64,000 nucleotides of DNA from Shewanella benthica KT99 (GTDB lineage Bacteria > Pseudomonadota > Gammaproteobacteria > Enterobacterales > Shewanellaceae), in NCBI RefSeq assembly GCF_000172075.1, contig NZ_ABIC01000003.1, forward strand, positions 1 to 64,000, given 5' to 3'. The position numbers were made by a program, and so were the translations under genes. Shown in pieces: positions 36,485 to 45,307 of this stretch (within the stretch, counting starts at the first letter, position 1; every line of letters begins with the position of its first letter). The notes beneath the pieces are model-generated. The model worked only from the letters and a program-made list of their open reading frames with translations, made no database searches and was not told where the DNA came from.

Positions 36485-36876
36485 CACTCATCTCCGTAAT
36501 ATATGATTTTTATTTAGTACTTATTGTTACTTCATCTCTATGACAAAAATTATAAACCAGATCTTACCGCCTGATATGAGAGAAATAGTGCAAATGAGAT
36601 CTAGCTCTAACTCTATATTGCGAAATAGCTAAATTTGTACTCAGCTCGATTATATTCACTCTAGCTAAAGTTAAACCAACCCCATGCACTTAGCAAGGAG
36701 ATAGTCGTAATCAACTGATAGTTATTAAATTTTATTTAAAATCACATATAAAAACCTTTTATTAACCCCTTTATTGACCTCGATCAAAAAAATATTTTCA
36801 AAGTTTGAAACTTTTTATATAATGGCTGGGTCTATTAGAACGGCACTGTATTCATTTAACGAGTTAAGAGCGAGAA
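36485..36876. other. AT-rich intergenic region upstream of cymA and the copper locus
   Basis: About 390 bases between divergent units. No gene seen; a plus-strand frame covering 36774-37130 overlaps the exported protein at 36877 and is a shadow. A dyad and -10 near its end are listed separately. Confidence 0.5.
36795..36823 (+). promoter_or_regulatory. putative promoter with spacer dyad
   Basis: The inverted repeat AAAGTTT-G-AAACTTT (36800-36814) sits immediately before a perfect TATAAT (36818-36823). If TTTTCA (36795-36800) is the -35, the dyad fills the spacer, a geometry used by MerR-type activators such as CueR, and also by repressors. The gene controlled would be the exported protein at 36877. 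The dyad and -10 are seen; regulation by copper is inference from context. Confidence 0.45.
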
Positions 36877-37389
36877 ATGTTGAAGCAAATTACACATCTT
36901 GTATTAATCATCTCTTTGGTGGGGCAATTTATGCTTACACCTGTGATGGCTATGCCAAGATTTTTGCACGCATTTACTCATGCTCATATGGCAGAGATGG
37001 ACAACTCGAATGCATCAATGAAAATGTCCATGGGCCAAGCTCCACAGAGCTCAACATTCAACTCACAAGTTACATACTCCTCAGATGCAAGCTCTGCTCA
37101 AAAACACCAGATAACCATGAAACATGGTGAGAAAAAATGTGACATGGTGATCGCGAATATGACTGCCAGTGATGGCAATCTCCTTATCAACTGTGATGTC
37201 CTATGCGAGATGATGGGGGCAGGTGAATGTATCTCTCACTGTGCCAACGCCAGCGGTATCTTAATTCAAGCTCCATTGTCAGCGTCATCGCCAGAGTCCA
37301 GCGATAAAGTGCATACTCTTTCATGGTCAACACAAACTGCAGAGCCAGCCACGTTTAATCCCCCTCCGATTTGGACAAGCTTAACTTAA
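36877..37389 (+). CDS. hypothetical exported Met/His/Cys protein of the copper locus
   Basis: 170 residues. Signal peptide MLKQITHLVLIISLVGQFML to about VMA (residue 25). The mature part is rich in His and Met (HAFTHAHMAEMDNSNASMKM, MKHGEKKCDM) and has Cys pairs (INCDVLCEMMGAGECISHC). This composition is common in small periplasmic copper-associated proteins (CopL-like, DUF2946-like). I cannot assign a precise family. It is probably the first gene of the copper group leading to cusBA. Confidence 0.65.
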   Translation: MLKQITHLVLIISLVGQFMLTPVMAMPRFLHAFTHAHMAEMDNSNASMKMSMGQAPQSSTFNSQVTYSSDASSAQKHQITMKHGEKKCDMVIANMTASDGNLLINCDVLCEMMGAGECISHCANASGILIQAPLSASSPESSDKVHTLSWSTQTAEPATFNPPPIWTSLT

Positions 37390-37568
37390 CCGTTATTAGT
37401 TTGGCGCCTAGGTATATAGCTAACGGCGCGCCCAAAGCAAATTATTTTTACCTCAAGACAGAGCCTAATGCCTGTGTCTATGAAGATGCTCTTTACTTTA
37501 GAGCCTACGATAGTCAGCAGCCTTGTGGATCTTATTTCTGTCTCGGTATGTTCCAATTGGAGTCTATT

Positions 37569-38000
37569 ATGAAAACATTTATCACCATCGCAGCCCTGAC
37601 CCTTGCTAGTCTAGTTAGCTTTTCATCTTCAGCCGCGAGTGTCTCTTTCCCCGATTCACTCTCAGTTACCGGCATTAATGGAGACACCAAGTTTGACACC
37701 CACGAGATTCAGCTTGCCGAGGGTAAGAATCTCATCGAGCTTAAGTATCACGACATTTTCGAAGTCAATGCAGATGACTCAGGCGCCTGGGTAAAATCTG
37801 CGCCTCTCTACCTCATCATGAGTTCGAATGAACAGGCACAGTATCAGGCCATGACGCCTGTGATCGATACCGCAGAAGAAGCCTATGATTTTATCGATAA
37901 CCCGGTGATCACCTTAAAAGATGCTCAAGGAGAGAGCAGAGATATCACCTTGCTTAATCACCATCAGCTGATGGCTAAGCTTCTGCTAGCTAGGGAATAA
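37569..38000 (+). CDS. DUF2057 (YccT-like) exported protein
   Basis: 143 residues from ATG 37569 with GGAG upstream; a longer frame from 37371 overlaps the previous gene and lacks support. Signal peptide MKTFITIAALTLASLVSFSS ending SSAA. The mature part (VSFPDSLSVTGINGDTKFDT, QLAEGKNLIELKYHDIFEV) matches the DUF2057/YccT plan of a beta-rich periplasmic protein of unknown role. It is shorter than E. coli YccT (220), because the C-terminal part is trimmed as in many Shewanella forms. A strong terminator follows, so it is separate from the next copper genes. Confidence 0.75.
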   Translation: MKTFITIAALTLASLVSFSSSAASVSFPDSLSVTGINGDTKFDTHEIQLAEGKNLIELKYHDIFEVNADDSGAWVKSAPLYLIMSSNEQAQYQAMTPVIDTAEEAYDFIDNPVITLKDAQGESRDITLLNHHQLMAKLLLARE

Positions 38001-38016
38001 CTCTTGATAAAATCTA

Positions 38017-38058
38017 AGCCAATTCAATAGCAAGCCCTATTGAATTGGCTAAATAGTC
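38017..38058 (+). terminator. terminator after the DUF2057 gene
   Basis: A 14-base perfect stem AGCCAATTCAATAG / CTATTGAATTGGCT with a 6-base loop at 38017-38050, followed by AAATAGTCTTTTT. Located 17 bases after the stop codon. Confidence 0.85.
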
Positions 38059-38214
38059 TTTTTAGATACAGTTAATGAAGCAAAATTGAATGAGTAATAG
38101 TGATAAGCAGATATATCGAATAACGCAACTAGCCAAAGTCGATATATGTGAATGCTGTCAATATACTATTACTTACTCATGTTAGACTAATCACAACTCA
38201 TTATTGGAATCTTT

Positions 38215-38655
38215 ATGTTTACGTTTTTTCGTCGTCACACATTGATAGCCTTTACCCTGCTCGCTATGCTGAGCCAAGGACTGTTATCTAATGGGTCGAT
38301 GATGATAGGAAAAGCACAAGCACATGACGCCATGATATCTGGTTCACACCATTCACAAATGATGAGTATGAAAGATGGAGCTGCTTACCACTCGGAACGG
38401 ACAGAGAACATCCCCCATTGCTGTGACTCAGAGCGACTCGACGATGTGCTTCCCGACGAAGCTCAGAGCTGCTGTGACGGCAAAGGATACTGCCAGGGTG
38501 ATTGTAATCATTGTCTCGTTATCTCGGTGACATGCACTCTTTTCGATACTAAATCTTGGCCAGGATTTAGTCCCTCTGAGTTAGCATTGGCCACTCAAAT
38601 GCCTCATTTCCGTTCAATCTCAATCTCTAAAGATATCCGACCTCCCATAGCTTAA
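38215..38655 (+). CDS. hypothetical exported Cys/His/Met-rich protein of the copper locus
   Basis: 146 residues with a signal peptide (HTLIAFTLLAMLSQGLL, cleavage near AQA, about residue 36). The mature part begins with a His/Met-rich stretch (HDAMISGSHHSQMMSMKDG) and has clustered cysteines (HCCDSERLDDVLPDEAQSCC, GYCQGDCNHCL), which suggests binding of soft metal ions in the periplasm. General likeness to the DUF2946/CopL group; no firm family. It has its own promoter gap and precedes the cusBA genes. Confidence 0.65.
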   Translation: MFTFFRRHTLIAFTLLAMLSQGLLSNGSMMIGKAQAHDAMISGSHHSQMMSMKDGAAYHSERTENIPHCCDSERLDDVLPDEAQSCCDGKGYCQGDCNHCLVISVTCTLFDTKSWPGFSPSELALATQMPHFRSISISKDIRPPIA

Positions 38656-38915
38656 AAATAGGACTTAAGATGCTTTCATCTTAAATCCAGTAGTCCTTCG
38701 ACTACGTGCAAAGCTATATCTTTAAAACAATTATTCGTATCGATCCGATTAATAATTAAATTCTTAACAGCACGATTTGCTCTGTCTGTCAGACTATCGA
38801 CTTATTATGCTTAATTAAGACTGTTATTCATTGTGATTAGTCTTATATTAGCCGTTACTTGTTTCCGATCTATTAGATCAAACCTAGACGGCCGCCTATA
38901 TGATGGAATTTATAA
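38656..38915. other. intergenic region before the metal-binding protein
   Basis: 260 bases, AT-rich, no gene seen. A TTAAG-ATGCTTT-CATCTTAA element near 38666 could be a weak hairpin. A -10-like TATGAT or TTATGC may serve the 38916 gene but is not convincing. Confidence 0.35.
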
Positions 38916-39329
38916 ATGAAAACCCTTATTAGCCTTATTTTATCAGCCTTTATCTTGATTTCAGTTGTGCCAGCCGTCTCTGCACACGATCATTCTCAGC
39001 AGCAAGAACAAGCTCAACAACATGAAATGAAGGCCGATCATGCTTGCCCTATGCATCCGGAAGTAACGGGGCAAAAAGGTGATACTTGTCCTAAATGCGG
39101 TATGAACTTAACTGCAGTAAAAAGCGCCTCTAATGGTCAGAGTTGTAATAATTGCCCACACCATAAGGCATCGGCTCATGAACAGGATACGTCAGCTGAT
39201 ACTCACGCCTGCCCGATGAACGCAGAGATAACAGGTAAAGAGGGCGACACGTGCCCGAAATGTGGCATGAACCTAGAGCCTATGCAAGCGCAGGCTGACA
39301 CTAAACCAGCAGTTCACCACAAACACTAA
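38916..39329 (+). CDS. periplasmic protein with two heavy-metal-binding motifs
   Basis: 137 residues with a signal peptide (ISLILSAFILISVVPAVSA, about residue 23). It holds two copies of the heavy-metal-binding domain of the CusB/CopB N-terminal type: ACPMHPEVTGQKGDTCPKCG and ACPMNAEITGKEGDTCPKCG, each followed by MNL. His-rich linkers (DHSQQQEQAQQHEMKADH, VHHKH) flank them. It lies 22 bases before cusB, so it is probably co-transcribed and hands Cu(I)/Ag(I) to the efflux pump, replacing the CusF role. The second domain has Asn where the first has His (CPMN against CPMH). Confidence 0.8.
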   Translation: MKTLISLILSAFILISVVPAVSAHDHSQQQEQAQQHEMKADHACPMHPEVTGQKGDTCPKCGMNLTAVKSASNGQSCNNCPHHKASAHEQDTSADTHACPMNAEITGKEGDTCPKCGMNLEPMQAQADTKPAVHHKH

Positions 39330-39351
39330 TTTTGAGTGGATATGAGGCATC

Positions 39352-40881
39352 ATGAGTCAATTTGAAATGAACAATAAACATAAAAAACTAGCCTACCTGC
39401 TCAGCCTATTTATGGTTCTGACCCCCCAGCTAGCCAATTCTCAGTCACTGATTACCCAGAGTACGGCGACAGAGCACACTGAGCATAGCCAGACACAAGG
39501 GCATGAAACGGTAACCTATTCGTGCCCCATGCATCCCGAAGAAACCAGCCATGAGCCGGGTAGCCGTTGCTCTATCTGTAACATGTTCCTCGTGGAAGAG
39601 GAGGAGGAGGAAGAGAGAGAGGATATGGATCACTCGGCCCATAATATGAGCGAATCAACCCCAGAAGATCACTCTAGGCACGAGCATAAGGCTCAGACAG
39701 CACTCACTCCTGCTGACACAGTATTTAACAGTGCTAAACCTGCTTCACTCGATGAAGCTGTAACGATCAAGTTTGTCTGTCCGATGCACGCGCACATTAT
39801 CAGTGACGTTCCGGGCACCTGCCCTATCTGTGGCATGAATCTGGAAAAAGTCGAGGTAGGTGGTGGTAATAGCAAAGAGATCCAGATAAACGTCTCCGGT
39901 GCCATGCAACAAGCCTTGGCCCTAAAGGTTGCTAAAGTAGAAAAAGATACCCTGTGGAAATTTGTTCAGACCGTAGGTCAGATAGATTATGACGAGAGTA
40001 AGATAATTCACCTTCATGCCAGAGTTACCGGCTGGATCGAGAAGCTAATGATCAAATCTGTGGGCGACAAGATCACTAAAGGCCAACTCTTGTATGAAAT
40101 CTATTCACCCGATCTAATCAATGCACAGGATGACTTCCTGCTCGCCCAAGATACCTTGAGACGTACGGGTAAGAATGCCAGTTATGAAGATTTAGTCAGA
40201 AAAGCAGGCTTAAGATTAGAATTACTCGGCTTTAATAAAAGCCAAATAAAGACATTGGCAAAGTCGAAGCAGACTCAATATCGAGTGCCATTTTATGCCA
40301 AGAGTGACGGTATAGTTAAAGAACTCACGGTCCGTGATGGCATGTATATTCAGCCCTCTACCGAGATCATGTCCATAGTCGACTTCTCTACAGTTTGGGT
40401 GATAGCCGATGTATTTGAAAACGAACAAAGCTGGCTCGAAGTGGGCCAAAAAGCCGAGGTCTCTGTACCAGCCATGGGGATCAAGGGGATCGAAGGCAAG
40501 ATAGATTATATCTATCCGGAACTGGATCCTGTGACCCGCAGCTTACGAGTCAGAATTGTGGTTCAGAATCACAACCTAGAGCTAAGACCAAACACCTTAG
40601 TCAAAATAAGCATCTTCGGTGGTCCCAACGAAGATGTTCTGGTGATCCCTCAAGAAGCTCTGATCCAAACGGGTAAAGAGAATCGCGTCATCGTAAAGCT
40701 TGAAAATAACAATTTTACCGCACGTCAGGTCACTGTGGGCATGCTAAGCCAAGGTAAGGCCGAGATTCTCGAAGGTTTGAGCGAGGGCGAACTCGTGATC
40801 ACTTCCGGTCAATTTTTACTCGACTCAGAAGCCAGTCTCAAGGGCAGCTTAATGCGCCTTAGTAGCGGTCATCAGCACTAG
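39352..40881 (+). CDS. cusB: CusB-type RND periplasmic adaptor with two metal-binding domains
   Basis: Membrane-fusion protein linking the CusA pump to an outer-membrane channel. 509 residues. After the signal region come two heavy-metal-binding domains: SCPMHPEETSHEPGSRCSIC (about 60-85) and VCPMHAHIISDVPGTCPICG (about 142-165). An acidic run of Glu separates them. The adaptor body follows, with the lipoyl-type domain near VTGWIEKLMIKSVGDKITKG, the hairpin, and the barrel ending in LVITSGQFLLDSEASLKG. The first metal domain has CSICNM instead of CPKCGM, and so may be altered. Followed by a small leader frame and cusA. Confidence 0.9.
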   Translation: MSQFEMNNKHKKLAYLLSLFMVLTPQLANSQSLITQSTATEHTEHSQTQGHETVTYSCPMHPEETSHEPGSRCSICNMFLVEEEEEEEREDMDHSAHNMSESTPEDHSRHEHKAQTALTPADTVFNSAKPASLDEAVTIKFVCPMHAHIISDVPGTCPICGMNLEKVEVGGGNSKEIQINVSGAMQQALALKVAKVEKDTLWKFVQTVGQIDYDESKIIHLHARVTGWIEKLMIKSVGDKITKGQLLYEIYSPDLINAQDDFLLAQDTLRRTGKNASYEDLVRKAGLRLELLGFNKSQIKTLAKSKQTQYRVPFYAKSDGIVKELTVRDGMYIQPSTEIMSIVDFSTVWVIADVFENEQSWLEVGQKAEVSVPAMGIKGIEGKIDYIYPELDPVTRSLRVRIVVQNHNLELRPNTLVKISIFGGPNEDVLVIPQEALIQTGKENRVIVKLENNNFTARQVTVGMLSQGKAEILEGLSEGELVITSGQFLLDSEASLKGSLMRLSSGHQH

Positions 40882-40893
40882 GAGGATTTGAAT

Positions 40894-40983
40894 ATGCTTA
40901 AAAATATTAATGACGAAGCCTCTATTAGTAATAGAACTATCCCTAGCTACGACTTGATAGCGGGAGGCTCTACCCATGCTTAA
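40894..40983 (+). CDS. small leader ORF between cusB and cusA
   Basis: A 29-codon frame MLKNINDEASISNRTIPSYD and on to GGSTHA, with a strong ribosome site AGGAGG 6 bases upstream. Its stop overlaps the cusA start (ATG at 40976, TAA at 40981-40983), so it could couple cusA translation to cusB. Its first residues copy those of CusA (MLKKIIEASIRQR), which suggests it arose by partial duplication of the cusA 5' end. Whether it is translated is inference. Confidence 0.5.
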   Translation: MLKNINDEASISNRTIPSYDLIAGGSTHA

Positions 40984-43900
40984 GAAAATCATCGAAGCCT
41001 CAATCAGACAGAGGTTAATGGTGTTGATTGTCACCATAATGATCACCGTTTGGGGTGTTCAGGAACTAAGAAATACACCCTTGGATGCCTTACCGGATCT
41101 CTCGGATGTACAAGTTATTATCAAGACGTCTTTCCCGGGACAGGCACCTAAATTGGTAGAGGAACAAGTTACATATCCCCTATCGACAGCCATGTTAGCC
41201 GTTCCGGGAGCCAAGACAGTTCGTGGTTACTCCTTCTTCGGCGACTCTTATGTCTATGTCATTTTCGAAGATGGTACAGATATCTACTGGGCTCGTTCTC
41301 GAGTGTTGGAGTATCTGAATCAGGTTGGTAGCCGCTTGCCTCAAGGAGCTCAGCCATCACTGGGGCCAGATGCTTCTGGGGTCGGTTGGATCTACGAATA
41401 TGCCTTGGTAGATAGATCGGGGAATCTAGATCTTTCTCAGCTAAAAAGTCTTCAAGATTGGTATCTGAAACTTGAGCTTCAAAGCGTACCTGGTGTGTCT
41501 GAAGTCGCCACAGTAGGCGGCATGGAACTCACCTACCAGATAGTCATAGAGCCCGATAAGTTAGCCATCTATAAGCTAGATATCGCTGCGATAAAAGATG
41601 CTATCTCTAAATCGAATTCCGAAGTAGGCGGTTCTGTTATCGAGATGGCCGAAGCAGAATACATGGTACGCGCCAAAGGTTATCTCCAAACATTGGATGA
41701 TTTTAGGGAGATACCTCTCGGGGTCACTAGCCCTTCGGGAACACCTCTATTACTTAAGGACGTAGCCACAGTACGTAAAGGGCCTGCATCACGCCGAGGT
41801 ATCGCCGAACTAGATGGAGAAGGTGAAGTCGTCGGTGGCATCATAGTCATGCGTTACGGTGAAAATGCCTTAGCCACCATTAAAGCAGTAAAAAAGAAGC
41901 TCGAACAACTTAAAGTCGGCCTGCCTGAAGGGGTAGAGATCATCCCGACTTATGATAGATCTAAATTGATCGAAAGCTCGGTAGAAAACCTATTCCACAA
42001 GGTGCTCGAAGAGATGTTTGTCGTTGGCTTGGTCTGCCTGCTGTTCCTCATGCACGCACGTTCTACCTTAGTCGCCGTGATCACTCTGCCTCTGGCGATA
42101 CTCATTGCATTCATAGTGATGAATAAGATGGGCGTCACCGCAAACATCATGAGTTTAGGTGGCATCGCCATTGCCATCGGGGCCGTTGTTGATGGTGCTA
42201 TCGTGATGATCGAAAACCTGCATAAGCATCTAGAACATTTCGAACAGGACAATAATCGGAGACCGAACACTAAGGAACACTGGAAGCTAGTCACAGAAGC
42301 CTCGGTCGAAGTCGGTCCAGCATTATTCTCCTCCTTGCTTATCATTACCCTGAGTTTCATGCCAGTCTTTGCCTTGGAAGCTCAGGAGGGCAGACTCTTT
42401 GGCCCTCTGGCTTATACAAAAACCTTTACAATGGCTGCGGCAGCCTTACTGTCTATCACCCTTGTACCTGTCCTTATGGGCTTCTTTATCAGAGGCAAGA
42501 TCCCTAAAGAAACCAGCAATCCGCTCAGTCGATGTCTAATCGCTCTGTACAAGCCAGCTTTGACTCTGGTGCTTAAGTTTCCAAAGATGACACTGGTGGT
42601 TGCATTAATCACCCTAATGAGTGCCTGGTACCCAATGAGCCAATTAGGTAGTGAGTTCATGCCCGAACTGGATGAAGGTGATCTACTCTATATGCCTACT
42701 ACCTTGCCAGGTATCAGTGCCAGTAAAGCCGCCGAGATACTGCAACAGACCGACAGATTGATTAAGACCGTCCCCGAGGTGAAGCGTGTATTCGGTAAGG
42801 TTGGCCGTGCTGAAACGGCGACAGATCCGGCACCACTGACCATGCTTGAAACGACCATAATGCTTAAACCCAGAGAGGAGTGGCGTGAAGGATACACCCT
42901 GCAGGACGTCATAGATCAGCTACAGAAAACCGTTAAAATCCCAGGGTTGACGAATGCTTGGGTGCAACCCATTAAGACGCGTATCGACATGCTCTCCACT
43001 GGTATCAAGACGCCTGTAGGCATCAAGATCACTGGCGCCGACGTGAATGAATTGCAGAAAATTGGCACAGAAATCGAAGCCATACTCAGTAAACTCCCCC
43101 ATACTAAGTCAGCCTATGCCGAGCGTACGGGGGGAGGGCGTTACATCGATATCACACCTAAGCTTGATGTGGCCTCTCGCTATGGCATGACCCTGAGCGA
43201 TATCCACGACGTGGTCCGCTATGCCATTGGTGGTATGAATATTGGTGAATCGGTTCAGGGAGCAGAACGTTACCCTATCAATCTCAGGTACCCGAGAGAA
43301 CTCAGAGATAATATCGAGAAACTCAGAGAGCTACCTGTGATTACTAAGACGGGGCACTATCTGCCGCTGCGTCATTTAGCCGATATAGAGATCACCGATG
43401 GTGCACCTATGCTCAAGAGTGAAAATGGTCGTTTAATCTCTTGGGTTTTTATCGATATAGAAGGAACCTCTATCGGTGAGTATATCGAACAGGCGAAGTC
43501 AGCACTAGATAGTGAGTTAACAGTACCACCGAGATACAGCTACGTTTTTGCAGGTCAGTATGAATATATGCAGCGTGTAGATGAAAAGCTGAAGAAAGTG
43601 ATCCCGATGGCATTGGGTGTCATCTTCATCATGTTGATGATGACATTCGGCTCGACGGTGCAAGCCAGCATGATCATGTTCAGCTTGCCGTTCGCACTCG
43701 TTGGCAGTACTTGGCTCTTGTATGCTCTTGACTTCAATATGTCTGTTGCCGTTGCCGTGGGCATGATAGCCCTAGCGGGGGTGGCAGCAGAGTTTGGCGT
43801 GGTGATGTTGGTTTACCTCAACAACGCCATCAAGCACAGAAAAGAGAAAGGTAAATATGAGGCGGTAAGCGATCTGAAAGAGGCCTTGATAGAAGGCGCC

Positions 43901-44107
43901 GTGATGCGAATTCGCCCCAAGGCGATGACCGTTGCAACTATCTTCTTTGGCCTACTGCCCATCATGTGGGGCACAGGAGCCGGCAACGATGTGATGCAGA
44001 AGATCGCCGCACCTATGGTCGGCGGTATGGTCACCGCGCCTCTATTATCACTGTTTGTACTACCAGCCCTCTACCTCTTGGTGTATTCACGTAAGCTAAA
44101 CAAGTAG
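40976..44107 (+). CDS. cusA: CusA-type heavy-metal RND efflux pump
   Basis: Proton-driven Cu(I)/Ag(I) exporter of the HME-RND family, 1043 residues, close to E. coli CusA (1047). Twelve membrane segments and two large periplasmic loops are recognisable. The proton-relay helix includes GGIAIAIGAVVDGAIVMIEN, and metal-pathway Met residues are frequent. The start region MLKKIIEASIRQRLMVLIVT has GGGAGG upstream. Intact over its full length. It follows cusB, but no CusC-type outer-membrane channel is in the window; TolC or a channel encoded elsewhere would be needed. Confidence 0.95.
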   Translation: MLKKIIEASIRQRLMVLIVTIMITVWGVQELRNTPLDALPDLSDVQVIIKTSFPGQAPKLVEEQVTYPLSTAMLAVPGAKTVRGYSFFGDSYVYVIFEDGTDIYWARSRVLEYLNQVGSRLPQGAQPSLGPDASGVGWIYEYALVDRSGNLDLSQLKSLQDWYLKLELQSVPGVSEVATVGGMELTYQIVIEPDKLAIYKLDIAAIKDAISKSNSEVGGSVIEMAEAEYMVRAKGYLQTLDDFREIPLGVTSPSGTPLLLKDVATVRKGPASRRGIAELDGEGEVVGGIIVMRYGENALATIKAVKKKLEQLKVGLPEGVEIIPTYDRSKLIESSVENLFHKVLEEMFVVGLVCLLFLMHARSTLVAVITLPLAILIAFIVMNKMGVTANIMSLGGIAIAIGAVVDGAIVMIENLHKHLEHFEQDNNRRPNTKEHWKLVTEASVEVGPALFSSLLIITLSFMPVFALEAQEGRLFGPLAYTKTFTMAAAALLSITLVPVLMGFFIRGKIPKETSNPLSRCLIALYKPALTLVLKFPKMTLVVALITLMSAWYPMSQLGSEFMPELDEGDLLYMPTTLPGISASKAAEILQQTDRLIKTVPEVKRVFGKVGRAETATDPAPLTMLETTIMLKPREEWREGYTLQDVIDQLQKTVKIPGLTNAWVQPIKTRIDMLSTGIKTPVGIKITGADVNELQKIGTEIEAILSKLPHTKSAYAERTGGGRYIDITPKLDVASRYGMTLSDIHDVVRYAIGGMNIGESVQGAERYPINLRYPRELRDNIEKLRELPVITKTGHYLPLRHLADIEITDGAPMLKSENGRLISWVFIDIEGTSIGEYIEQAKSALDSELTVPPRYSYVFAGQYEYMQRVDEKLKKVIPMALGVIFIMLMMTFGSTVQASMIMFSLPFALVGSTWLLYALDFNMSVAVAVGMIALAGVAAEFGVVMLVYLNNAIKHRKEKGKYEAVSDLKEALIEGAVMRIRPKAMTVATIFFGLLPIMWGTGAGNDVMQKIAAPMVGGMVTAPLLSLFVLPALYLLVYSRKLNK

Positions 44108-44130
44108 CAGCTAAGCGCTCTGTAATACTA

Positions 44131-44158
44131 AACACCCAGCAATGCTGGGTGTTTTTTT
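44131..44158 (+). terminator. terminator of the cus operon
   Basis: AACACCCAGC-AAT-GCTGGGTGTT followed by seven T, 24 bases after the cusA stop. Textbook rho-independent terminator. Confidence 0.95.
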
Positions 44159-44238
44159 ATGCAGGCTTTTTGAAGTTATAAACGTTACCAAACTAGAGTT
44201 GCAATCACGCTACCGCACTCGTCAAAGAATGAGCCGCT

Positions 44239-44364
44239 TTATAGATCCAAGGTGATAACAGAGAAGAAGCCACCCTGAGGATCATTGATCACGGCGAGTC
44301 GACCCACCTTATCGATATCGGTCGGAGGCACACGGTGTTTTTCAAGGTAGTTGACACTCTTTGC
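44239..44364 (-). pseudogene. glyoxalase/VOC-family C-terminal fragment
   Basis: On the minus strand this reads VPPTDIDKVGRLAVINDPQG and then GFFSVITLDL with a stop at 44241-44239. PPTDIPxVGRxAVxxDPQG is the usual ending of two-domain VOC (glyoxalase/bleomycin-resistance) proteins. Everything upstream is missing and is replaced by the IS3-type sequence. The codons before VPP (NYLEKHR) may already belong to the IS end. Confidence 0.65.
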
Positions 44365-45300
44365 TTAAATTTTACGCTGCCTTTTCCGTCTCTTCATCAG
44401 GCACACTATCTGGGTTCAACATTACCGCGCCGATGGGTTCACAGTTTCTAATTCCGTTAGGCCAGCGCATCGGATTCCTCTCCTGCGCAGCTTCAAGTAC
44501 GATTTTTCGATTGGACAAAATATCCTTATCTTGCATCGCATGTCTTTTGCCTGGTGACACAAAATTGAGCTTGCTATGTTTATGCTCATCGTTGTACCAA
44601 GTGACAAAATCATCAACCGTCTCTGTCAGGCTATTAAAACCTTTGCTAGGCCATTGTGGTCGGTACTTGAGCGTCCTAAATAATGACTCAGAATAAGGAT
44701 TATCATTACTCACACTCGGTCTACTCAGTGAGGCTGTTACGCCCAACTCTTCAAGCTTAGCTTTCATGGTCAGACACTTCATTGGCGCACCATTATCTGA
44801 GTGCAACACCAGTGGCTGGTTAAAGCATTGTTCGCGTAGCATGTTTCGTTGCATGAGCTGGGCGGCAAGCTCACCACACTCCCGCTCATGGACTTCATAG
44901 CCAACAATTTTACGGCTGTAAATATCTTCAAACATATACAGATAATAAAACTGACCTTTGATGACCGAGGCGCAATAAGTGATATCCCAAGACCAAATTT
45001 CATTTGGGCCTTTAGCCTGATAAGCCTCAGGCTTACTCCTTGCCGTGATGTGGCGACTACGGCCACGATGATTGACCTGTTCGTTGGCTTTGAGCACGCG
45101 ATAGTATGTTGATTCAGAAGCAATATAAACGCCTTCATCCAGGAGTGTCGGCACTATCTGCGACGGAGGTAAACTCGCAAACCTCGATTCATTGCACACA
45201 TCCAACACTTGCTGACGTTCGTGCTTTGTCAGCTTATTGGCAGGCTCAGGCCTAACGGCTGTGGCCCGTCGGTCTGCTTGTACTTTTCCAGCGCTCCTGA
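44335..45300 (-). mobile_element. IS3-family element, 5' truncated
   Basis: Remaining part of an insertion sequence containing a transposase with an rve/DDE core. One end lies between the transposase stop (44372) and the VOC fragment; a sequence like CAACTACCTTGAAAAACACC (44364-44338 on the minus strand) may be the terminal repeat. The other end joins hlyD directly at about 45300, in the middle of the transposase gene, so the promoter-proximal end of the IS is gone. No target duplication can be identified. Confidence 0.75.
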
Positions 45301-45307
45301 GACTCAC
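44372..45307 (-). pseudogene. IS3-family transposase, N-terminally truncated
   Basis: Integrase-core transposase of about 305 recognisable residues. The catalytic triad can be seen: Asp in IWSWDITYCASVIKG, Asp in LVLHSDNGAPMKCLT and Glu in SNDNPYSESLFRTLKYRP. Before that come KLTKHERQQVLDVCNESRFA and LPPSQIVPTLLDEGVYIASE, the usual linker region. The N-terminal DNA-binding part of the full-length relatives is missing: the sequence begins at SAGKVQADRRATAVRPEP, directly fused to hlyD. The catalytic core is intact but the protein should be unable to bind its ends. Confidence 0.85.

Noticed and set aside
36774..37130. Plus-strand frame of 118 codons
   Set aside because: Overlaps the exported protein at 36877 that has a good signal peptide; it has no protein-like features.
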